DNA from: Alistipes dispar
GTDB lineage: Bacteria > Bacteroidota > Bacteroidia > Bacteroidales > Rikenellaceae
DNA length: 64,000 nucleotides
Assembly (NCBI RefSeq): GCF_006542685.1
Contig: NZ_AP019736.1
Span: 1,398,001-1,462,000, forward strand
Reading direction: 5' to 3'
Positions within the stretch are counted from its first letter, which is position 1. Every line of letters starts with the position of its first letter. The notes under the pieces are model-generated. The model was not told the origin of the DNA. It saw only the letters and a program-made list of their open reading frames with translations, and ran no database searches. Shown piece after piece: positions 8,761-17,366 of this stretch. The translations under genes and the position numbers were made by a program.

Positions 8761-9774
8761 ATGGAACGAAAAGGAATCATTTCGGCCGGCAACTGGCTGG
8801 TTGACAACATCAAGATCATCGAGCGGTATCCCACGCGGGGCAACCTGACGACCATCTCCCGCATCGAAACCGGACTGGGCGGCTGCTCGCACAACGTGCT
8901 GGCCGATCTGGCACGCCTCGGCACGGACCTTCCGCTCTATGCCGGCGGCTGCATCGGCCGCGACGCGTTCGGCGACTACGTCCTGCGCGAAATCGACCGC
9001 TGCGGCATCGACCGGCGCAACATGCTGACGCTCGACGACTGCGCCACCTCCTACACCGACGTCATGTCGGAGATCGACGGCGGCTGCCGCACCTTCTTCC
9101 ACTTCCGCGGCGCCAACGCCCGCCTCGGCGCCGAAGAGATCGCGCGTATGGAATCCCCGGCCCGGATTTTCCATCTGGGCTACCTGCTCCTGCTCGACGA
9201 GCTGGACAGGCCGGATCCCGAATACGGCGTCGTCGCGGCCCGCGTCCTCGACGGACTGCGCCGCAAGGGGTACGAAACGTCGGTGGACGTGGTCTCCGAA
9301 GAGAGCGACCGTTTCCGGCAGATCGTCGGCCCCTGTCTTCCGCACACCGACTATTTCATCGTCAACGAGATCGAGGCGGGAGCCGTCTGCGGTTTGCAGC
9401 TCCGCACGCCGGAAGGCTCCCTGCTGCGGGAACGCGTGGAAGAGGCGGCCGCCATGCTCCTCGGCCGCGGCGTGGGAAGACTCTGCGCGATCCATTTCCC
9501 CGAAGGCGGCTATGCCGTCTCCCGCAGCGGCGAACGGTGCTGGTGCGACTCCGTACCGGTCGCACGGCACGAGATCGTCTCGTCCGTGGGCGCCGGAGAC
9601 GCCTTCTGCGCCGGAATGCTCTACGCCCAGCACGAACGGATGCCGCTGCGCGACGCCCTGCGGACGGCCAACGCCTCGGCCCGCTTCAACCTCTTCAGCG
9701 CCACCAGCACCGGAGGCGCTCCGACTCTGCACCGACTCAACGAATTCATTCACCGAAACTATACCGAACTATGA
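8761..9774 (+). CDS. PfkB-family sugar kinase
   Basis: 337 residues with both ribokinase-family signatures: the N-terminal glycine-rich substrate loop GLGGCSHNVLADLARLG (38-54) and the C-terminal anion-hole motif SVGAGDAFCAG (275-285), where Asp280 is the catalytic base. The NEIEA segment at 202-206 is the usual family landmark. It phosphorylates a sugar or sugar phosphate with ATP in the cytosol. The gene sits between an aldolase and an isomerase and overlaps the isomerase gene by 4 bases, so it probably phosphorylates the ketose made by that isomerase. If it acts at C1 the aldolase would yield DHAP directly, as in ketohexokinase routes; action at C6 with a separate 1-kinase is the alternative. 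Confidence 0.9.
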   Translation: MERKGIISAGNWLVDNIKIIERYPTRGNLTTISRIETGLGGCSHNVLADLARLGTDLPLYAGGCIGRDAFGDYVLREIDRCGIDRRNMLTLDDCATSYTDVMSEIDGGCRTFFHFRGANARLGAEEIARMESPARIFHLGYLLLLDELDRPDPEYGVVAARVLDGLRRKGYETSVDVVSEESDRFRQIVGPCLPHTDYFIVNEIEAGAVCGLQLRTPEGSLLRERVEEAAAMLLGRGVGRLCAIHFPEGGYAVSRSGERCWCDSVPVARHEIVSSVGAGDAFCAGMLYAQHERMPLRDALRTANASARFNLFSATSTGGAPTLHRLNEFIHRNYTEL

Positions 9775-10433
9775 AACGCTCCGAAATAAACCGATACGTG
9801 CGGGAAGCGCTGGACTTCCTCGCCGAACACCGCTTCGCACTGCCCGAATGGGCGACCTGGACCCCCGCCATGTGGGCGGACTGCGGCGATGCCTGCCGCG
9901 AAATCCGCGACAACGCCCTGGGATGGGACGTAACCGACTTCGGCAAGGGCGACTTCGCACGCGAGGGGCTGACGCTCTTCACGCTGCGCAACGGGAATCC
10001 CCCGCACGACCGCAAACCCTACTGCGAAAAGATCATGGTGGTACGCGAAGGACAGGCGACGCCGATGCACTTCCACTGGCACAAGATGGAGGATATCATC
10101 AACCGCGGCGGAGGCGAGCTGTGCATGAGAGTCTGGCGTGCCGACGAAGCCGAACGCCCGGCCGACGCCGAGTGCACGTTCCGCATCGACGGCATCGAGA
10201 CGACCGTGCGTGCCGGAGAGACCTTCCGGCTGCGGCCGGGACAAAGCATCACCTTCGAGCCTTACGTGTACCACACGTTCTGGGCCGAGGGCGGCGACTG
10301 TCTGGCCGGCGAAGTCTCGACGGTCAATGACGATACGGCCGACAACCGCTTCTACGAACCGCTGGGACGCTATCCGCGAATCGACGAGGACCGGCCCGCC
10401 GAATTCCTGCTCTGCAACGAATACCCCCGTTAA
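9771..10433 (+). CDS. D-lyxose/D-mannose isomerase, cupin type
   Basis: 220 residues, the typical length of the D-lyxose ketol-isomerase family (EC 5.3.1.15). Metal ligands are visible as His100, His102, Glu107 (in MHFHWHKMED) and His168 (in YVYHTFW). Each is shifted by exactly three from the Mn ligands I recall for the E. coli O157 enzyme: His103, His105, Glu110 and His171. Characterised members interconvert D-lyxose/D-xylulose and D-mannose/D-fructose. Its ATG overlaps the kinase stop codon (ATGA), so translation is probably coupled. With a beta-mannosidase-like GH2 gene next to it, mannose to fructose is the reaction I favour. Confidence 0.85.
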   Translation: MKRSEINRYVREALDFLAEHRFALPEWATWTPAMWADCGDACREIRDNALGWDVTDFGKGDFAREGLTLFTLRNGNPPHDRKPYCEKIMVVREGQATPMHFHWHKMEDIINRGGGELCMRVWRADEAERPADAECTFRIDGIETTVRAGETFRLRPGQSITFEPYVYHTFWAEGGDCLAGEVSTVNDDTADNRFYEPLGRYPRIDEDRPAEFLLCNEYPR

Positions 10434-10437
10434 GACG

Positions 10438-12666
10438 ATGATCAGAACCCGAAAAACAGAACCGCTCACGTGGATCGTCGGACACGCGCCGGATCGGAAA
10501 TCCGTGCCGGAACGGTTCGTTCCGGCGACGGTTCCGGGCGCCGTGCAGCTCGACATGGCCCGCGCCGAAGGGTATCCCGACTACAACCGTGCGGACAACT
10601 ACCGCCGCATGACGTGGATGGAGGACCGTTTCTTCACCTACCGCGCGGAGTTCGACGCCCCCGGGCTCGGGCAGGACCGGCAGCTCTGGTTCGTATCGAA
10701 GGGGATCGACTACCGCTACGAAATCCGCCTCAACGACACGCTCCTCCTGGCCCGCGAAGGCATGTTCGCACCCGTGGAGATCGACCTCACGCCGCACCTG
10801 CACCCCCGCAACCGGCTCGAAATACTCCTGTTTCCCGTTCCCAAACGCGCCGGAATGCCGGACGACCGCACGCAGGCTTCGGCCTCCGTGAAACCCGCCG
10901 TGGGCTACGGCTGGGACTGGCATCCGCGGCTCGTCCCGCTGGGTATCTGGGACGAAACGGGCCTCCAGATCCGCCGCCGGTCCCACCTCCGGGAGGTCGA
11001 TGTCGTCTATACCCTCGACGACGACCTGTCCGGCGCCGATCTGCGGATCGAAAGCCGGGGCGCGGAGTGCGAGGAATGCCGCGGCGTCTGGGAACTCTTC
11101 GACGACCGCGGCCGCTGCGCGGCCCGGGCCGAAGGAGCCGTCGGACAACCGCTCGCGGCACGGCTGGAGAACCCCCGGCTGTGGTGGACCCACGACCACG
11201 GGGAACCCGTGCTGTACACCTCGCGCTACACGCTCCGCGACGCCGCAGGGTGCGATCTGGAATGCGTGGAGGAGCGGATCGGTTTCCGCCGCATCCGTCT
11301 GGTGATGAACGAGGGGGCCTGGAGCGAACCCGCCGGCTTTCCCAAAACCCGGAGCGCCGCCCCCGCGCAGGTCGAGCTGAACGGCCGCCGCATCTTCGCC
11401 AAGGGCTCCAACTGGGTCTGCCCCGAACTGTTCCCCGGCACGGTCGATGCGGCCCGTTACGAAACGCTGATCGGAATTGCCGCGGAGACCCATTTCAACA
11501 TGCTGCGTTCGTGGGGCGGCGGCATCGTCAATAAGGACGCCTTCTTCGAGTGCTGCGACCGCCGGGGAATAATGGTCTGGCAGGAATTTCCGCTGTCGTG
11601 CAACTGCTATCCCGACGACCCGGAGTACCTCGCCGTACTGGAACGGGAGGCCGCGGCGATCATCCGAAGGCTGCGCCGACACCCCTCGCTGGCGGTCTGG
11701 TGCGGAGGCAACGAATTGTTCAACAACTGGTCGGGAATGACCGACCAGTCGCTTCCGCTGCGGCTGCTGAACGCGCTGTGTTACCGGCTCTCCCCCGAAA
11801 TCCCGTTCAACGCCACGTCGCCCCTCAACGGCATGGCTCACGGCCACTACCTGTTCCGCTGGCAGGGAAAGGACGTTTTCCGCATGATGAACGGCAGCCG
11901 CTTCACGGCCTACACCGAATTCGGCATTCCGGGTATCTCGCCGCGGGAGGTCCTCGAAGGGATCATTCCCGCCGAAGAGCTTTTCCCGCCGCGTCCCGGC
12001 ACGGCCTGGGAGGAGCATCACGCCTTCGGAGCCTGGGACGGCGATCCCTCGACATGGCTCGGACTGCCCACGCTCGCCCGCTATTTTCCGCCGGCCGAAA
12101 CGCTCGACGAGCTGATCGCCCAAAGTTCCCTGTTGCAGGGCGAAGGCTACAAGGCCGTATTCGAGGAGGCGCGCCGCCAGAAACCCTACTGCTCCATGGC
12201 GCTCAACTGGTGTTTCGACGAGCCGTGGCCCGCAGCGGCCAACAATTCGCTGGTAGCCTATCCCGCGGTGCTCAAACCGGCGATCGCCGAAGTCCGCCGG
12301 GCCTGCCGTCCGCTCTGCGCCAGCGCCCGTTTCGCCCGCTTCGACTGGAAGGAAGACGAGACGTTCGAAGCCGAGGTCTGGATACTCAACGACGTTTTCG
12401 CCCGGACGGGACCCTTCGTCGTCACCGTAACCCTCCGTGCGGGCCGTGCGGAGGAACGCATCCTGCGCTGGGAAAGCCCCTCCGTCGAACCGAACCGCAA
12501 TACGGCGGGACCGACGGCCCGGTTCCGGCTTCCCGCATGGGACACCGACCGCTTCGGAGTGGAGCTGAGCGTGGAGGGACACCCGGAGATGAACGCATGC
12601 TACACGCTGATGTACCGCCGTTCACCCCGCAAGAGACGCTGTACGTCCATGAACGTAACCGAATGA
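10438..12666 (+). CDS. GH2 glycoside hydrolase, beta-mannosidase-like, cytosolic
   Basis: 742 residues starting 4 bases after the isomerase stop. Domain order fits GH2: jelly-roll sugar-binding domain (1-180), immunoglobulin-like domain (185-290), TIM barrel (from about 310), then a short C-terminal sandwich. Acid/base Glu426 is in AVWCGGNE and the nucleophile is Glu494 in TEFG. The barrel segment HFNMLRSWGGG followed by MVWQEFPLSC and the long WCGGNE motif place it nearer beta-mannosidases than beta-galactosidases. There is no signal peptide, so it acts on imported small glycosides. Exo-beta-glucosaminidase activity is an alternative that sequence reading cannot exclude. Confidence 0.88.
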   Translation: MIRTRKTEPLTWIVGHAPDRKSVPERFVPATVPGAVQLDMARAEGYPDYNRADNYRRMTWMEDRFFTYRAEFDAPGLGQDRQLWFVSKGIDYRYEIRLNDTLLLAREGMFAPVEIDLTPHLHPRNRLEILLFPVPKRAGMPDDRTQASASVKPAVGYGWDWHPRLVPLGIWDETGLQIRRRSHLREVDVVYTLDDDLSGADLRIESRGAECEECRGVWELFDDRGRCAARAEGAVGQPLAARLENPRLWWTHDHGEPVLYTSRYTLRDAAGCDLECVEERIGFRRIRLVMNEGAWSEPAGFPKTRSAAPAQVELNGRRIFAKGSNWVCPELFPGTVDAARYETLIGIAAETHFNMLRSWGGGIVNKDAFFECCDRRGIMVWQEFPLSCNCYPDDPEYLAVLEREAAAIIRRLRRHPSLAVWCGGNELFNNWSGMTDQSLPLRLLNALCYRLSPEIPFNATSPLNGMAHGHYLFRWQGKDVFRMMNGSRFTAYTEFGIPGISPREVLEGIIPAEELFPPRPGTAWEEHHAFGAWDGDPSTWLGLPTLARYFPPAETLDELIAQSSLLQGEGYKAVFEEARRQKPYCSMALNWCFDEPWPAAANNSLVAYPAVLKPAIAEVRRACRPLCASARFARFDWKEDETFEAEVWILNDVFARTGPFVVTVTLRAGRAEERILRWESPSVEPNRNTAGPTARFRLPAWDTDRFGVELSVEGHPEMNACYTLMYRRSPRKRRCTSMNVTE

Positions 12667-12670
12667 ACGC

Positions 12671-14161
12671 ATGAAACGACCGATCTTCCTGCTGCTGGCG
12701 CTCGGACTGTCGCTGTCGGGGAACGGGCGGGTGCGCCTCCCGTCGCTCGTCGGCAGCGGCATGGTGCTCCAGCGCAACAGCGACGCCCGCATCTGGGGCC
12801 GGGCGGAGCCGGGTCGGAAAGTGACCATCACCCCTTCGTGGGGCGCGGAACCGGCTGCGGTCCGGGCCGACGGATCGGGCCGGTGGAGCGTCCGGATCGA
12901 AACTCCCGACGCGGGAGGCCCCCATACGCTGACCATCGACGACGGCGATCCCCTCGTGCTCGACGACATTCTGATCGGAGAGGTCTGGCTCTGCTCCGGG
13001 CAGTCGAATATGGAGATGCCCCTGCGGGGATTCGACTCCCAGCCGGTGAACGGATCCCTCGAAACGGCCATGCTGGCCGGGGAGCATCCCGAAATCCGGC
13101 TGTTCCGCGTCTCCCGGGCCGTCTCGCACGAACCGCAGGAGAACTGCACCGGAACATGGCAGGTCTCCTCGATGCGTTCGGCTTCGGGGTTCAGTGCCGT
13201 GGGGTATCATTTCGGCCTTTGCCTCGCCCGGGCGCTCGGCATTCCGATCGGCCTGATCGAAAGCGACTGGGGAGCCACGCGCATCGAAGCCTGGATGAGC
13301 CGGGAGGCCGCCCGGAACGTACGGCACGACATTCTCGCCACCGATGCGGAACACGATCCCCAGAACCGCACGGGAGCGTTGTACAACGCCATGATCCGGC
13401 CGCTCACGCCCTACACGCTCCGGGGATTCGTCTGGTATCAGGGCGAATCGAACAAAGGCTGCCATGCGGACTATGCCCGGAACATGGCGGCGATGGTCGC
13501 CGAATGGCGCGACGCATGGGGCGGAGGCGAACGGATGCCCTTCTACTACGTGCAGCTCGCCCCCTTCGACTACGACATTCCGATGCACCGTTTCCGGGGC
13601 GAGCGGAACCCCGTACTGCTGCCGCTGCTGGTAGAGGCCCAGCTTCGGGCGCTCGAACTCATTCCCAATGCCGACATGGCGGTGAACACCGACCTGGGCG
13701 ACGCCCGTGAAATCCACCCGCCCGGCAAACGGATCGTCGGACAAAGACTGGCGCTGCTGGCGCTCGCGGGGACATACGGATTGTCGGGCATCGACTCGCG
13801 GGGACCGCAATTCGAAAGCGTTTCGTTCGGAGAGGGACGGGCCGTGGTGACCTTCCGCAGCGAATCGACCCTGCATCCCGTGGACGTTCCGCTCGAAGGA
13901 TTCGAAATCGCCGGATCCGACCGCGTATTCCATCCGGCCGAAGCGCGGGTGCTGCACCGCGGATACGACTTCAGCCGGCAGGTCGAAGTCCGCTCCAACG
14001 CCGTGCGGGAACCCGTCGCCGTCCGTTACGCGTTCCGCAATGTCGTCGGCGACGTCAATCTCACGAACACCGCCGGGCTTCCCGCATTCCCGTTCCGTAC
14101 GGACGACTGGGACGATGCGGTTCCGGCCCGAATTTCCGAAAAGACATGCACACCCCGATAA
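12671..14161 (+). CDS. Sialate O-acetylesterase-family (SASA) carbohydrate esterase, secreted
   Basis: 496 residues with an N-terminal hydrophobic signal segment (4-17). SGNH-type motifs are present: nucleophile Ser112 in LCSGQSNM, the conserved WYQGESN block, and a C-terminal DLGDAREIHP containing the Asp/His of the triad. The family removes O-acetyl groups from sialic acid or from acetylated plant glycans such as xylan and mannan. In this operon acetylated glycan is more likely, because no sialidase or sialic acid lyase is present. It starts 4 bases after the GH2 stop and overlaps the symporter gene by 16 bases. The likely location is the periplasm. Confidence 0.9.
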   Translation: MKRPIFLLLALGLSLSGNGRVRLPSLVGSGMVLQRNSDARIWGRAEPGRKVTITPSWGAEPAAVRADGSGRWSVRIETPDAGGPHTLTIDDGDPLVLDDILIGEVWLCSGQSNMEMPLRGFDSQPVNGSLETAMLAGEHPEIRLFRVSRAVSHEPQENCTGTWQVSSMRSASGFSAVGYHFGLCLARALGIPIGLIESDWGATRIEAWMSREAARNVRHDILATDAEHDPQNRTGALYNAMIRPLTPYTLRGFVWYQGESNKGCHADYARNMAAMVAEWRDAWGGGERMPFYYVQLAPFDYDIPMHRFRGERNPVLLPLLVEAQLRALELIPNADMAVNTDLGDAREIHPPGKRIVGQRLALLALAGTYGLSGIDSRGPQFESVSFGEGRAVVTFRSESTLHPVDVPLEGFEIAGSDRVFHPAEARVLHRGYDFSRQVEVRSNAVREPVAVRYAFRNVVGDVNLTNTAGLPAFPFRTDDWDDAVPARISEKTCTPR

Positions 14162-15537
14162 AACTGCGCGAAAAGATCGGCTACGGCCTCGGAGACGCCG
14201 CGTCGTCGATGTTCTGGAAACTATTCGGCTCCTACCTGCTCTTTTTCTACACCGACGTCTTCGGTCTTCCGGCCGCCGCCGTGGGCACGATGTTTCTCGT
14301 CACGCGGCTGTGGGACTCGTTCGTCGATCCCGTCGTCGGCGTACTGGCCGACCGCACGCGCAGCCGCCGGGGAAAATTCCGCCCCTACCTGCTCCGGTTC
14401 GCCGTACCGTTCGGCATCGCCGGCATACTCACCTTCACCACGCCCGGATTCGGTCCGACGGGCAAACTCGTCTATGCCTACGTCTCCTACGGCGCGATGA
14501 TGATGGTCTATTCGGCGGTCAATGTTCCGTACGCCTCGCTGCTGGGAGTGATTTCGGACAACCCCCGGACCCGCACGGAACTCTCCTCCTACCGGATGCT
14601 CTTCGCCTTCGGCGGCAGCCTGCTGGCCCTTCTGCTCATCGAGCCGCTCGTCGGCTGGTTCAGCCGCGGAAGCACGCCCCAGACGGGTTGGCAGGCCGCC
14701 GTCGCAACCCTGGCGGTCGTCGCAACGGCCTTCCTTTTCTGCACCTACGCCTGGACGCGCGAACGCGTGCGTCCGGTCCGCACGGAGCGCACGCCGCTCC
14801 GCGACGACCTGAAAGACCTGATGCGGAACCGCCCGTGGTGGATACTGCTGGGAGCCGGCATCGCGGCACTGATTTTCAATTCGATACGCGACGGAGCAGC
14901 CGTCTATTACTTCAAGTATTACGTCCAGACCGAACAGACCTTCGGCCCGGACGGAACGGCCATTTCGCTCACGACGCTCTTCCTGGTGCTGGGACAGGCG
15001 GCCAACATCGCCGGCATCCTGCTCGTCACTCCCGTTTCGAACCGCGTCGGCAAGAAAAACGCCTATCTCGGAGCGATGGCGGCAGCCACCGTGCTGAGCC
15101 TGGCCTTCTGGCTGCCGGGCAGCGGAGACGTCTGGGCCATGATGCTTCTCCAGGTTCTGATCAGCATGTGCACGGGGAGTATTTTCCCGCTGCTCTGGTC
15201 GATGTACGCCGACATCGCGGACTATTCGGAACTGCGGACCGGACGCCGGGCCACGGGACTGATCTTCTCCTCGTCGTCCATGTCGCAGAAATTCGGCTGG
15301 ACGCTCGGAGGCGCCCTCACGGGCTGGCTGCTGGGACACTACGGATTCGAGGCCAATGCGATGCAGGAAGCCGCCGTACAGAACGGCATCCGGGCGATGA
15401 TGAGCCTCCTCCCGGCAGCCGGAACCGTTCTGTCGGTGCTCTTCATCGCCTGCTACCCGCTGGGCGAGAGACGGGTGGCCGAAATCGGACGGAAACTCGC
15501 CGAACTCCGCGCCCGTTCCGGCGGAGGCGAAGAGTGA
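14146..15537 (+). CDS. GPH-family (MelB/XynP-like) sugar:cation symporter
   Basis: 463 residues with about twelve hydrophobic segments. GPH hallmarks are present: the N-terminal KIGYGLGDAASS, the TDVFGL segment, and the loop VLADRTRSRRGKFRPYLL (residues 66-83), which matches the family's DPxxG...R(S)R(W)GKFRPYL signature after WDSFVDPVVG. These transporters move di- or monosaccharides and glycosides with H+ or Na+ across the inner membrane. The start codon lies inside the end of the esterase gene. In the operon it would import the glycoside that the cytosolic GH2 enzyme cleaves. The sulfoquinovose transporters YihO/YihP belong to the same family, but that does not fix the substrate here. Confidence 0.92.
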   Translation: MHTPIKLREKIGYGLGDAASSMFWKLFGSYLLFFYTDVFGLPAAAVGTMFLVTRLWDSFVDPVVGVLADRTRSRRGKFRPYLLRFAVPFGIAGILTFTTPGFGPTGKLVYAYVSYGAMMMVYSAVNVPYASLLGVISDNPRTRTELSSYRMLFAFGGSLLALLLIEPLVGWFSRGSTPQTGWQAAVATLAVVATAFLFCTYAWTRERVRPVRTERTPLRDDLKDLMRNRPWWILLGAGIAALIFNSIRDGAAVYYFKYYVQTEQTFGPDGTAISLTTLFLVLGQAANIAGILLVTPVSNRVGKKNAYLGAMAAATVLSLAFWLPGSGDVWAMMLLQVLISMCTGSIFPLLWSMYADIADYSELRTGRRATGLIFSSSSMSQKFGWTLGGALTGWLLGHYGFEANAMQEAAVQNGIRAMMSLLPAAGTVLSVLFIACYPLGERRVAEIGRKLAELRARSGGGEE

Positions 15538-15716
15538 CTTTTCAGAATGCCGATTCCGTTCCGCCGGGCGGAATCCGCCGATTCCGGGCGATTTTCTTCG
15601 GTATTTCCCGAATAATTCGTAAACTTGCCGGAAAGAAACCGTACGCCGGGCGGAACCGCAGCGACAGCACGGTTCCGCCGCCGGCCCCGGCAAAGCCTCA
15701 ACCGAATTATCGCGCC

Positions 15717-17264
15717 ATGCACAAACCGTTCGACACACTCGGCCGCCTCTCGCTCTGCGCGGCAGGGCTCGCCCCCGCGGCGGCAGCCGGCCAACAGCCG
15801 GCCGCACCGCCCAACGTCATCATCATCTACGCCGACGACCTCGGATTCGGCGACCTCTCCTGCAACGGCTCCCGGACCATCGCCACGCCGAATGCGGACC
15901 GGGCCGCACGCGAAGGCATCCGGTTCACGAACGTCCACACCGTAGCATCGACCAGCACGCCGGCGCGCTACGGCCTGCTCACGGGACAGTACCCGTGGCG
16001 GAAACCGGGTACGGGAATCGCCGCGGGCGACGCCGGCATGATCATCTCTCCGGAGCAATATACGCTGGCCGACCTGTTCAAATCCGCGGGCTACGTCACC
16101 GGCGCCGTCGGCAAATGGCACCTCGGCCTGGGAGAGACGGCCCGGCAGCAGTGGAACGGCGAAATCGCTCCGGGACTGCGGGACATCGGGTTCGACTACT
16201 CCTTCATCATGGCCGCCACGGGCGACCGCGTCCCGTGCGTTTACATCGAGAACCAGAGGGTCGTGAACCTCGACCCAGAAGACCCGATCGCCGTGAGCTA
16301 TGAAAAACCCTTCCCGGGAGAGCCGACCGGACGCGACAACCCCGAGTTGCTGCGGATGACCCCCTCCCACGGACACGACCAGGCCATCGTCCACGGCATT
16401 CCGCGCATCGGCTACATGAAGGGCGGAAAAAGCGCCCTGTGGCGCGACGAGGAGATCGCGGACCGGATAACCGAAAAGGCCCTGGGGTTCATCGCCGACA
16501 ACCGCGGCCGGCCGTTCTTCCTCTACCTGGGGACCAACGACATCCATGTTCCGCGCGTTCCGCACGAACGCTTCGCGGGCCGGAGCGGCATGGGGCCCCG
16601 CGGCGACGCCGTCCTTTCGTTCGACCATACGGTGGGAAAAGTGCTCGATGCGCTCGACTCGCTCGGCCTCGCGGACAATACGCTGCTCATAATCAGCAGC
16701 GACAACGGTCCGGTCGTGGACGACGGCTACAACGACCGGGCGGCCGAACTGCTGGGCGACCACAGGCCGTGGGGCGATTTCCGGGGCGGCAAGTACAGCG
16801 CCTTCGAGGCAGGCACGCGCGTCCCGTTCATCGTCCGCTGGCCCGGACACGTCGCCGCGAACCGCATTTCAGACGCCCTGCTGAGCCATATCGACCTCTA
16901 CGCCTCGCTGGCCGCGCTCTGCGGAGCCGCGCTGCCCGAAGGGGCCGCGCCCGACAGCCGGAACCACCTCGGGACACTCCTCGGAACCGACTCCGAAGGG
17001 GCGGAATACGTCGTCGGCATCAACCTCTCGCAAACGCTCTCGGTCATCTCCGACGGCTGGAAATACATCGCCCCGAGCAACGCCCCGGCCCGGAACGAAG
17101 CGACCGACACCGAAATGGGAAACGATCCTGCGGAACAGCTCTACGACCTGCGGAACGACCCCGGCGAACGCCGGAACGTCGCCGCCGGAAACCCCGGGGA
17201 GGTCGCCCGGCTCAAGGCCCTGCTCGACCGCATCAAGGCCCGGCCGTCCCGCTCCGGGAGGTGA
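15717..17264 (+). CDS. Sulfatase, S1 family, serine-type formylglycine
   Basis: 515 residues with a secretion signal (Ala-rich, about 12-25). Sulfatase motifs: metal-binding Asp40-Asp41 (YADDLGFGD), Ser80 in STPARYGLLTG as the formylglycine precursor, Lys133/His135 (GKWHLG), His277, and Asp329-Asn330 (SSDNGP). Serine at the modified position means it needs an anaerobic sulfatase-maturating radical SAM enzyme, which is not encoded in this window. It probably desulfates a glycan in the periplasm or at the surface. It follows the symporter after a 179-base gap holding only a weak promoter match (TAAACTTG near 15620), so it may be transcribed with the operon or from its own start. Last gene before a convergent hairpin. 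Confidence 0.93.
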   Translation: MHKPFDTLGRLSLCAAGLAPAAAAGQQPAAPPNVIIIYADDLGFGDLSCNGSRTIATPNADRAAREGIRFTNVHTVASTSTPARYGLLTGQYPWRKPGTGIAAGDAGMIISPEQYTLADLFKSAGYVTGAVGKWHLGLGETARQQWNGEIAPGLRDIGFDYSFIMAATGDRVPCVYIENQRVVNLDPEDPIAVSYEKPFPGEPTGRDNPELLRMTPSHGHDQAIVHGIPRIGYMKGGKSALWRDEEIADRITEKALGFIADNRGRPFFLYLGTNDIHVPRVPHERFAGRSGMGPRGDAVLSFDHTVGKVLDALDSLGLADNTLLIISSDNGPVVDDGYNDRAAELLGDHRPWGDFRGGKYSAFEAGTRVPFIVRWPGHVAANRISDALLSHIDLYASLAALCGAALPEGAAPDSRNHLGTLLGTDSEGAEYVVGINLSQTLSVISDGWKYIAPSNAPARNEATDTEMGNDPAEQLYDLRNDPGERRNVAAGNPGEVARLKALLDRIKARPSRSGR

Positions 17265-17307
17265 TCCCTCCGCCCCCTTTCCCGCCTTCGGCGGTACGAT
17301 ACGACAC

Positions 17308-17341
17308 GGGCGGCAGATTCCCGTGAAGGAATCCGCCGCCC
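17308..17341. terminator. Hairpin between convergent sulfatase and sppA genes
   Basis: Arms 17308-17321 and 17328-17341 pair over 14 bases with one mismatch around a 6-base loop. It lies between the stop codons of two convergent genes, where a bidirectional terminator is expected. No strong T-run follows in either direction, so efficiency is uncertain. Confidence 0.5.
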
Positions 17342-17366
17342 GTCATCCGGCACGGCTTTCGGCCTG

